From assembly GCA_016787805.1 (NCBI GenBank), contig JAEUTY010000020.1, positions 33,424 through 97,423 on the forward strand: a stretch of DNA of 64,000 bases, read 5' to 3'. Positions 57,780 to 64,000 of this stretch are shown here, piece by piece; positions within the stretch are counted from its first letter, which is position 1; each line of letters begins with the position of its first letter. The notes under the pieces are model-generated. The model worked only from the letters and a program-made list of their open reading frames with translations. It searched no databases and had not been told where the DNA came from. Both the position numbers and the translations under genes were made by a program. The stretch comes from Flavobacterium sp. GTDB taxonomy: Bacteria; Bacteroidota; Bacteroidia; Flavobacteriales; Flavobacteriaceae.

Positions 57780-58730
57780 TTGAACGAACGTATTATTGAA
57801 TTACACGACATTGCTCCCAAAGAATTTTGGGGCGCACAAGATGCTCATCTTGAAACGATTAAAAAATACTATCCTAAACTCAAAATTGTCGCGCGAGGTA
57901 CTACACTCAAAGCATTTGGCGAAAAAGAAGAACTCGACGAATTCGAAAACCGCTTCAGTCGACTAATGTTGCATTTTACACGATACAATAACATCGATAA
58001 CAATGTGATTGATCGCGTGATTCAAAGCAATTCTCACGAGGAACAACGTATGCCTGATCACGATAAAATTTTGGTTCACGGCATAGGAGGAAAGCTCATC
58101 AAAGCCATGACGCCCAATCAACAAAAGTTGGTAGAGTACGTTCAAAAAAACGATATGGTTTTTGCTGTTGGTCCGGCTGGAACAGGTAAAACCTATACTG
58201 GCGTTGCTTTAGCCGTCAAAGCTTTAAAAGAAAAGCAAGTCAAACGAATTATTCTCACACGTCCTGCCGTTGAAGCTGGAGAAAATCTAGGTTTTCTCCC
58301 TGGTGATATGAAAGAAAAACTCGATCCGTACATGCAACCGTTGTACGATGCATTGCGCGATATGTTGCCGCCACAAACACTCGACGATTATATTTTAAAA
58401 GGAATCATCCAAATCGCTCCTTTAGCTTTCATGCGTGGACGAACGTTAGATAACGCTTTTGTTATTCTAGATGAAGCCCAAAATACCACGCATTCGCAGA
58501 TGAAAATGTTCTTGACACGTATGGGAAAAAACGCCAAATTCATTATCACTGGCGATCCAGGTCAGGTCGATTTACCACGACGCACGATTTCAGGTTTAAA
58601 AGAAGCATTGTTGGTACTGAAAGACATTGAAGGCATAGGCATCATTTACCTTGACGATAAAGACATTGTTCGCCATAGATTGGTTAAAAAGGTAATCGAA
58701 GCCTACAAAAGTATAGAGAATCACGATTAA
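57780..58730 (+). CDS. PhoH-family ATPase
   Basis: The 316-aa protein begins at a TTG (57780; MNERIIELHDIAPKEF), which matches the N-terminus I know for flavobacterial PhoH; no ATG lies nearby. Walker A AVGPAGTGKTY (about 135-145), Walker B FVILDEAQNTT and GDPGQVDLPRR are clear. PhoH proteins are predicted RNA-related ATPases. A TAAATTTG box is at 57715-57722. Confidence 0.92.
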   Translation: MNERIIELHDIAPKEFWGAQDAHLETIKKYYPKLKIVARGTTLKAFGEKEELDEFENRFSRLMLHFTRYNNIDNNVIDRVIQSNSHEEQRMPDHDKILVHGIGGKLIKAMTPNQQKLVEYVQKNDMVFAVGPAGTGKTYTGVALAVKALKEKQVKRIILTRPAVEAGENLGFLPGDMKEKLDPYMQPLYDALRDMLPPQTLDDYILKGIIQIAPLAFMRGRTLDNAFVILDEAQNTTHSQMKMFLTRMGKNAKFIITGDPGQVDLPRRTISGLKEALLVLKDIEGIGIIYLDDKDIVRHRLVKKVIEAYKSIENHD

Positions 58731-58732
58731 TG

Positions 58733-58818
58733 TTGGGAGCAAAAGGCTCGGGCTTCTATGTAATCCATTTTCCCGCTTTCCGTCATGCGCGGCATTTTCT
58801 CCAATCGGGGCTAGAGAG
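58733..58818 (-). repeat. Dispersed intergenic repeat (reverse copy)
   Basis: GTAATCCATTTTCCCGCTTTC and CAATCGGGGCTAGAGAG (in plus orientation) match the copy at 63475-63572 and, inverted, the degenerate copy at 21502-21648. Confidence 0.7.
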
Positions 58819-58845
58819 GAAACGTATTGAATCGAAATTAACTAT

Positions 58846-58872
58846 CCTAACAGGTTTCCCAAACCTGTTAGG
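58846..58872. repeat. Perfect 12-bp hairpin, CCTAACAGGTTT type
   Basis: CCTAACAGGTTT, CCC, then AAACCTGTTAGG. It has no T tail, so it is probably a dispersed hairpin rather than a terminator. I recall this hairpin as common in Flavobacterium. Confidence 0.6.
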
Positions 58873-58943
58873 TATTTACAAATTGTAAACATAAAAAGTG
58901 AATTTTAAAATAATTCCACTTTCAGAGTCATAACAAAATCACC

Positions 58944-58951
58944 TATTTTTG
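58944..58951 (+). promoter_or_regulatory. Putative -7 box (TATTTTTG) of the SDR gene
   Basis: An exact TAnnTTTG match lies 22 nt before the TTG start at 58974; no clear -33 TTG. Confidence 0.5.
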
Positions 58952-58973
58952 CCAAAATTTCAATAGAATCAAT

Positions 58974-59792
58974 TTGAAAACCATACTCATCACTGGCGCT
59001 TCGGGCGGATTAGGTAAAGAAACGGCCTTGTATTTTGCAAATCATCATTGGAACGTAATTGCGACTGTAATTACGATTAATGAAGCGGAAGTATTCACAG
59101 GAATCGAAAGTATTTGGTGCTACGAACTTGATGTCACTTCACAAGAAAGCATTGAAAAAGCAAAAACAGCTATTTTACAAGATCATAAAACTATTGATGT
59201 TATTGTAAACAACGCTGGAATTGGCTACAGAAGTTTTGTCGAACTCTCAGAAGACTCCAAAATCGATGCAATTGTTGATATCAATTGGCTTGGAGTAGTA
59301 AAAATGTGTCGCGCTTTTATTCCGGTTTTTCGTCAACAAAATTCAGGTCAATTCATCAATATTTCTTCGATTGCAGGTTTGGTCAATTTGCCTTTGGGAA
59401 GTTTTTACCATTCTACCAAACAAGCTGTCGAAAGCTTCTCCGAATGTATGGCGTATGAGTTGATGGAATTCAATATAAGCGTTTGTACCGTACAATTTGG
59501 AAATGCTCCAACCAATTTTCAAAAAAATGTTGTCAAATCGGAACCCTCTAACATAGCCTCTTACAACAAAATGATGGATTCGATTTCTGAAATTCTCAAT
59601 AAAAAATCGACAAAAAACGCCAACTTGACTCAGGATATTGTTACTAAATTGTTTGATATTGCTGAAAACCCGGCTAAAAACTTCCGTCGCTACACGATTG
59701 GTTTTGATGCGAATTTTATGAAATATTTCCGCCGTTTTGCTGGATATCGTTTGTTCAATGCCATCATTCGCAGAAAAGTATTAGGGAAATAA
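58974..59792 (+). CDS. Short-chain dehydrogenase/reductase
   Basis: The 272-aa protein starts at TTG (58974; MKTILITGASGGLGKE), giving the TGxxxGxG NAD(P)-binding motif right at the N-terminus. NNAGIGY, ISSIAGL (catalytic Ser) and YHSTKQAVE (Tyr and Lys of YxxxK) are all present, so it is a classical SDR that should be active. Substrate unknown. Confidence 0.92.
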   Translation: MKTILITGASGGLGKETALYFANHHWNVIATVITINEAEVFTGIESIWCYELDVTSQESIEKAKTAILQDHKTIDVIVNNAGIGYRSFVELSEDSKIDAIVDINWLGVVKMCRAFIPVFRQQNSGQFINISSIAGLVNLPLGSFYHSTKQAVESFSECMAYELMEFNISVCTVQFGNAPTNFQKNVVKSEPSNIASYNKMMDSISEILNKKSTKNANLTQDIVTKLFDIAENPAKNFRRYTIGFDANFMKYFRRFAGYRLFNAIIRRKVLGK

Positions 59793-59798
59793 ATAAAA

Positions 59799-59829
59799 TT
59801 GTATTTCTGTTGAAAACGAACTATTTTTG
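59799..59829 (+). promoter_or_regulatory. Promoter of purC
   Basis: TTG (59799-59801), a 20-nt spacer and TATTTTTG (59822-59829) match the consensus. This makes the TTG at 59827 part of the promoter and supports the ATG at 59878. Confidence 0.75.
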
Positions 59830-59877
59830 TGCCACACAACTAATAGGCTGATTTTTCAGCAAAATATCTTTATTTTA

Positions 59878-60822
59878 ATGAATACACTAACTACAACCAA
59901 TTTTCACTTTCCCAACCAAAAATCCGTTTACCGCGGTAAAGTACGCGAAGTTTACAATATCAATGATGAAATTTTAGTCATGATCGCAACCGATCGTTTA
60001 TCAGCTTTTGATGTGGTGATGCCACGCGGAATTCCATACAAAGGACAAATCCTGAATCAAATCGCAACTAAATTCATGAGTTTAACCCAAGATATTGTTC
60101 CGAATTGGTTGATTGCAACTCCTGACCCAAATGTAGCTGTTGGCCATTTGTGCGACCCTTTTAAAGTGGAAATGGTAATTCGTGGTTATTTATCAGGTCA
60201 TGCGGCTCGTGAATACGCTGCAGGAAAACGAGTACTTTGTGGTGTAACTATGCCAGAAGGTTTGAAAGAAAACGACCAGTTTCCCGCACCAATTATAACA
60301 CCAACAACCAAAGCAGATAATGGTTCGCACGACGAAGACATTTCACGTGAAGCGATTTTATCAAAAGGAATTGTTTCGGAAGAAGATTATTTAGTTTTGG
60401 AAAAATACACTCGTGCATTGTACCAACGTGGAACTGAAATTGCTGCCGCTCGTGGACTGATTTTAGTTGACACCAAATACGAATTCGGGAAAACCAAAGA
60501 CGGAACCATTGTATTAATTGACGAGATTCACACGCCGGATTCTTCACGTTATTTTTACGCCGAAGGTTACCAAGAACGCCAAGATAGAGGAGAAGAACAA
60601 AAACAACTTTCTAAAGAATTCGTGCGTCGTTGGTTAATCGAAAATGGTTTTCAGGGTAAAGACGGTCAACAAATTCCAGAAATGACTGACGAATACATTG
60701 AATCAGTATCGGAACGATACATTGAATTGTTTGAAAATATAATAGGAGAAAAATTTGTTAAAGCGGATATTTCAGCCATTGAAAATCGAATAGAAAATAA
60801 TGTTTTAAATTTTTTGAAATAA
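59878..60822 (+). CDS. purC: Phosphoribosylaminoimidazole-succinocarboxamide (SAICAR) synthase
   Basis: PurC joins CAIR and aspartate with ATP in purine synthesis. From the ATG at 59878 the protein has 314 aa: [12 protein letters not shown] at about residue 18, [40 protein letters not shown] and [14 protein letters not shown]. Length and motifs fit the longer class of PurC found in Bacteroidota. An upstream in-frame TTG at 59827 overlaps the -7 box and is rejected. Confidence 0.96.
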   Translation: MNTLTTTNFHFPNQKSVYRGKVREVYNINDEILVMIATDRLSAFDVVMPRGIPYKGQILNQIATKFMSLTQDIVPNWLIATPDPNVAVGHLCDPFKVEMVIRGYLSGHAAREYAAGKRVLCGVTMPEGLKENDQFPAPIITPTTKADNGSHDEDISREAILSKGIVSEEDYLVLEKYTRALYQRGTEIAAARGLILVDTKYEFGKTKDGTIVLIDEIHTPDSSRYFYAEGYQERQDRGEEQKQLSKEFVRRWLIENGFQGKDGQQIPEMTDEYIESVSERYIELFENIIGEKFVKADISAIENRIENNVLNFLK

Positions 60823-60846
60823 ATTTTTCGCAATAGAATCAACATA

Positions 60847-60872
60847 AAGCCACAAGAAATTGTGGTTTTTTT
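60847..60872 (+). terminator. Terminator after purC
   Basis: CCACAA-GAAA-TTGTGG (60850-60865) followed by seven Ts. Confidence 0.8.
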
Positions 60873-61044
60873 ATTTTATTGAAATTTTGTGTAACAATTA
60901 TTGAAATGTATCGTCTTATTGTTATAATGAAAAAATAAAAAAAGAAGTAATTTAAACACCTACTATGTAATACAAGGTATTAGTTTAAGAAAATTACGCA
61001 ATCAATCAATTAAAAATCATCATCAAATTAAAAAACAAATCATC

Positions 61045-61542
61045 ATGAAAACAACAAATCAAAACAACAGACCAATCCACTTAAGCACTATTTTTTATTG
61101 TGCAATTGCTTCAACACTATTTGTAGCTAGCTCATTTGCAAATGTGTCTTTAAACGATCAACAAAATTTTGAAACTGAAAACAATTTAGTAGTAGCTTCA
61201 AACACAAGCTTTTCTTCTTCAAGTATAATCTCAAAACCAGAAATGATGTTAGATTCTGAAAGTGATATAGCAAATTCTATAGCTACAGTATCTACTAACT
61301 ATATAAAACCAATTTTGGAAACTATTACAGAAAACGAACAAATCATTGAGAGTACAGAAGATTTCAATTTGCCAATTTATTCAGGTAGAACAATTGACGA
61401 AATCATTCTTGAAAACGAAATGATTATCGAGAGCAATCAAATAGACGATGTTTTTCCTTTAAATATGTACTTGATTAACACATCTTCTGTCGAAAATAAA
61501 GACGGAATTATTTTAAAAAACAATAGTGAACTAAAATCATAG
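61045..61542 (+). CDS. Exported protein of unknown function with ENExIIES repeats
   Basis: The 165-aa product has a signal peptide (about residues 14-33, ending SSFA) and a Ser/Asn/Glu-rich mature part. Two short repeats, ENEQIIES (about 92-99) and ENEMIIES (about 127-134), stand out. I recognise no domain. Codon use and composition match the neighbours, and a strong terminator follows at 61562-61596. The 222 nt upstream hold the purC terminator and AT-rich sequence. Confidence 0.55.
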   Translation: MKTTNQNNRPIHLSTIFYCAIASTLFVASSFANVSLNDQQNFETENNLVVASNTSFSSSSIISKPEMMLDSESDIANSIATVSTNYIKPILETITENEQIIESTEDFNLPIYSGRTIDEIILENEMIIESNQIDDVFPLNMYLINTSSVENKDGIILKNNSELKS

Positions 61543-61561
61543 TTGTAATTTAGTTGTTAAA

Positions 61562-61596
61562 AAAAAGTCCCAAAGCATTACGTTTCGGGACTTTTT
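61562..61596 (+). terminator. Bidirectional terminator
   Basis: AAAAAGTCCC (61562-61571) and GGGACTTTTT (61587-61596) pair; it serves the exported-protein gene and the convergent M42 peptidase gene. Confidence 0.85.
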
Positions 61597-61598
61597 GA

Positions 61599-62687
61599 TT
61601 ATTTGAAATAAGAGAAATTGTGGTTATTCTCTAATTTGAGTAAACTTTCGTAAATCAACTTAATGACGTTTTCAACATCTTCTCGGTGCACCATTTCAAC
61701 CGTAGTATGCATATAACGCAATGCCAACGAAATCAATGCAGACGGAACACCACCGTTGCTATAAGCAAATGCATCAGTATCGGTTCCAGTCACACGAGAA
61801 GAAGCATGGCGTTGAAACGGAATTTTCTTTTCTTCAGCTGTGGAAACAATCAATTCACGCAATATATTTTGTGTTGCTGGAGCGTAAGCTATAACTGGAC
61901 CTTTTCCTATTTGCAATTCACCTTCAATTTTCTTATCAATCATAGGAGTTGTCGTATCGTGACAAACATCTGTAACGATAGCAACATTAGGCTTGATAGT
62001 TTGGGTAATCATTTCGGCGCCACGCAAACCAATTTCCTCTTGAACCGAATTGACAATATACAATCCAAAAGGTAATTTTTTCTTGTTCTCTTTTAATAAA
62101 CGCGCAACTTCAGCGATCATAAATCCACCCATACGATTGTCTAAGGCTCTACAAACAAATTTGTTTTTGTTCAATACCATAAATTCATCTGGATAGGTAA
62201 TTACACAACCCACATGTATGCCTAGTTTTTCAACTTCTTCTTTAGTTGAACATCCACAGTCTATAAAAATATTGCTTGAGGTAGCCGATTCTTCTTTACC
62301 ACGACCACGAGTATGAATAGCTGGCCAACCAAAAACTCCTTTAACAATTCCATTTTTAGTATGAATATTTACACGTTTTGATGGCGCTATTTGATGATCT
62401 GAACCACCATTTCGAATGACGTAAATCAATCCGTCAGAGGTAATGTAGTTCACGTACCACGAAATTTCGTCGCTGTGACCTTCAATCACTACTTTATAAG
62501 GAGCATCTGGATTGATAATTCCAACTGCCGTTCCATAAGAATCAGTAATAAAAGTATCCACATAGGGCTTTAAATAATCCATCCAAATCTTTTGACCTTC
62601 GGATTCATAACCAGTCGGGGAAGCATTGTTTAAATATTTTTCTAAAAAAGTTAAAGATGTTTTGTTTAAGATAGATTTTGTCGCCAT
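61599..62687 (-). CDS. M42-family metallo-aminopeptidase
   Basis: The 362-aa protein has the M42 (glutamyl aminopeptidase/TET-like) metal site: VIEGHSDEISW (His, Asp), CRALDNRMGG (bridging Asp), SVQEEIGLRGAE (catalytic and metal Glu), VTDVCHDTT and RYMHTTVEMVHRED (last His). No signal peptide, so cytoplasmic. These enzymes trim peptides as large complexes. Confidence 0.93.
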   Translation of the reverse strand: MATKSILNKTSLTFLEKYLNNASPTGYESEGQKIWMDYLKPYVDTFITDSYGTAVGIINPDAPYKVVIEGHSDEISWYVNYITSDGLIYVIRNGGSDHQIAPSKRVNIHTKNGIVKGVFGWPAIHTRGRGKEESATSSNIFIDCGCSTKEEVEKLGIHVGCVITYPDEFMVLNKNKFVCRALDNRMGGFMIAEVARLLKENKKKLPFGLYIVNSVQEEIGLRGAEMITQTIKPNVAIVTDVCHDTTTPMIDKKIEGELQIGKGPVIAYAPATQNILRELIVSTAEEKKIPFQRHASSRVTGTDTDAFAYSNGGVPSALISLALRYMHTTVEMVHREDVENVIKLIYESLLKLENNHNFSYFK

Positions 62688-62779
62688 AAAATTATTTTTT
62701 TGCTAAAATATAAATTTGGCATTACAGTTGTTAATCATATTCTATATTTTTACATCTAAATAAATCAACAATCCGTTTT

Positions 62780-63475
62780 ATGCGTCTTACTAATATTTTA
62801 TCCGCTTTGTTTTTTTTAATAGTATCTAATGGTTTTTCACAAGTAGATAACTCAAAAAAAACAAAAGATGAACTCGAAGAAATTAAAGAAGTGAATTCTG
62901 TTTTGAATGATACAATTATGTTGCAAGAAGTGATTGTTTACCGAGACAAACTTGATCCTGAAGCAAAAAAACAATACTTATTATTGCGAAATAGAGTCTA
63001 CAAAGTTTATCCATATGCCAAAATTGCTGCAGAAAGACTTACAACTCTAAGAAACAATATGGAAAAGCTCAAATCAAATAAAGAGAAAAAAAAATATACC
63101 AAAATCGTTGAAGATTATATGGAAAATGAGTTCAAAGCTCAATTAAAAAAGTTATCTCGTAAACAAGGTCAAATTTTAGTTAAACTTATTTTTCGTCAAA
63201 CAGGAGTGTCAACTTACGACCTTATTAAAGATTATAAAAGCGGTTGGAAAGCATTCTGGTCCAATAATACAGCTCGATTATTTGATATAAACCTAAAAAC
63301 AGGCTATGATCCTTATCAAGTCAATGAAGACTATCTCATTGAAACAATCCTTCAGAGAGCGTTCATTAATGGTCGTTTAACTGAACAAAAATCGGCCAAA
63401 CCCTATGATATTGATCAATTAAATTTACTTTGGGTACAAAAAGCGAATGAGTTGCAAAATAATAAAAAAGATTAG
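62780..63475 (+). CDS. DUF4294 exported protein
   Basis: The 231-aa protein has a signal peptide (ending near SNGFSQ) and the DUF4294 domain: LQEVIVYRDKLDPEAKKQY, RVYKVYPYAKIAAERL, KLIFRQTGVSTYDLIKDYKSG and a conserved DINLKTGYDPYQVNED. The family is common in Bacteroidota and has no known function. The dispersed repeat begins right after its stop codon. Confidence 0.88.
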   Translation: MRLTNILSALFFLIVSNGFSQVDNSKKTKDELEEIKEVNSVLNDTIMLQEVIVYRDKLDPEAKKQYLLLRNRVYKVYPYAKIAAERLTTLRNNMEKLKSNKEKKKYTKIVEDYMENEFKAQLKKLSRKQGQILVKLIFRQTGVSTYDLIKDYKSGWKAFWSNNTARLFDINLKTGYDPYQVNEDYLIETILQRAFINGRLTEQKSAKPYDIDQLNLLWVQKANELQNNKKD

Positions 63476-63572
63476 AAGCGAATGGCTTGGGCATTCCCAG
63501 CAATCCATTTTCCCGCTTTACATTACAATCCCGACTATTCAGTCGGGATTTTCATTGCAATCGGGGCTAGAG
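63475..63572 (-). repeat. Dispersed intergenic repeat with internal hairpin (reverse copy)
   Basis: CAATCCATTTTCCCGCTTTA and CAATCGGGGCTAGAGA match the repeat at 58733-58818. Inside is a perfect hairpin AATCCCGAC-TATTCA-GTCGGGATT (63527-63550). The rest of the 500 nt before the 16S gene holds the rRNA promoters and leader. Confidence 0.75.
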
Positions 63573-63678
63573 AAAAATCAAAAGGCATACTTGTTAAAGA
63601 ATAATCACCAAAAATCTGTTTTCAAAAAAGTGTTAATCAGGTTGTTAGTAAAAAGGATAAAAAAAGGGTAAAAAAGAT

Positions 63679-63710
63679 TTGGAAAGGGAGTAAAAATTTT
63701 TCTATATTTG
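63679..63710 (+). promoter_or_regulatory. rRNA operon promoter P1
   Basis: TTG (63679-63681), a 21-nt spacer and TATATTTG (63703-63710), followed by the C-rich stretch CACCCCGC. Confidence 0.8.
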
Positions 63711-63791
63711 CACCCCGCAATGGGGAGTTCATTGGGATTTTATTGAATTAGAGAGATTTAGAAATAAATTCAAAAATAATTTTAAAAAAGC

Positions 63792-63821
63792 TTGTTTGGT
63801 AAAAATAAATGACTACTTTTG
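63792..63821 (+). promoter_or_regulatory. rRNA operon promoter P2
   Basis: TTG (63792-63794), a 19-nt spacer and TACTTTTG (63814-63821), followed by CACCCGC, nearly the same discriminator as P1. Confidence 0.8.
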
Positions 63822-63891
63822 CACCCGCTAATCGAGAGAGCGGCGGATTAATAAGAATAAAAAAGTTCATAGACATATTGAATTGACAGCC

Positions 63892-63913
63892 GTTCCGATA
63901 GCGATATCGGAAC
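63892..63913 (+). other. Hairpin in the rRNA leader
   Basis: GTTCCGATA and TATCGGAAC form a perfect 9-bp stem around GCGA, about 64 nt before the 16S start; probably a leader or processing structure. Confidence 0.5.
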
Positions 63914-63976
63914 AAATAAAAAAGAAAGTAAGGCGAATTGTTTATTATTGATTATTATCCATAATACAAATAATAT

Positions 63977-64000
63977 ACGATGAAGAGTTTGATCCTGGCT
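63977..64000 (+). rRNA. 16S ribosomal RNA, first 24 nt
   Basis: TGAAGAGTTTGATCCTGGCT at the window end is the universal 16S 5' region. The mature end is placed at 63977 by alignment with the E. coli numbering I know. The rest of the gene is outside the window. Confidence 0.95.

Noticed and set aside
58846-58872. Transcription terminator after phoH
   Set aside because: Perfect stem but no T tract and more than 100 nt past the stop; more likely a dispersed hairpin.

Overview
The window looks like a chromosome segment of a Flavobacterium-type Bacteroidota bacterium. Lineage markers are the gliding genes gldF/gldG, a secreted nuclease with a type IX secretion C-terminal signal, a DUF4294 protein, many short lipoproteins, low G+C, and Bacteroidota promoters (TTG, about 20 nt, TAnnTTTG) ahead of many genes. 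The window ends at the first bases of a 16S rRNA gene preceded by two such promoters in tandem.

Layout. 1-28147 is mostly core chromosome: a bestrophin-like channel (cut by the window edge), an aldehyde dehydrogenase/DUF779/AraC cluster, recG, an AspH-type hydroxylase with an HEAGH protein, an M1 aminopeptidase, two tandem paralogous lipoproteins, a uvrD/pcrA helicase, a YrdC/Sua5 protein, an OmpA lipoprotein, a glycosyltransferase, holA, an LpxL-like acyltransferase, a rhomboid protease, a SIMPL protein, tRNA-Tyr, a TlpA-like protein split by a frameshift at an A10 tract, and a secreted endonuclease I. 49065-64000 is core again: mnmE, a universal stress protein, a LipL32-like protein, dnaN, gldG/gldF, a SAM hydrolase-type enzyme, phoH, an SDR, purC, an M42 peptidase, DUF4294 and the rRNA operon start.

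28148-49082 is an integrated element of about 21 kb sitting exactly at the 3' end of mnmE, the site type used by Salmonella genomic island 1. Its right end carries an excisionase-like protein, a tyrosine integrase, an unknown protein, a small HTH protein and a VirE_N/DUF3987 replication-type protein. The centre is one eight-gene minus-strand operon (43422 to 31555): XRE regulator, methylase with an N-terminal nuclease-like domain, specificity subunit, Septu-like ATPase and HNH pair, a long prokaryotic Argonaute whose PIWI domain lacks the first catalytic Asp, a single-chain GmrSD-type DUF262/DUF1524 nuclease, and a stand-alone SF2 helicase. No classical HsdR is present, so methylase-nuclease fusion, S subunit and separate motor may form a rearranged type I-like system with other defence modules placed between.

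The left arm of the element (29500-31550) is almost gene-free but packed with large palindromes. Two of them (29804-29999 and 30530-30755) share a conserved core and differ by compensatory changes in their stems, which points to a structured RNA or single-stranded DNA element that I do not recognise. The defence operon and these paired structures are the best candidates for something undescribed. All calls come from reading the sequence; no database searches were run.
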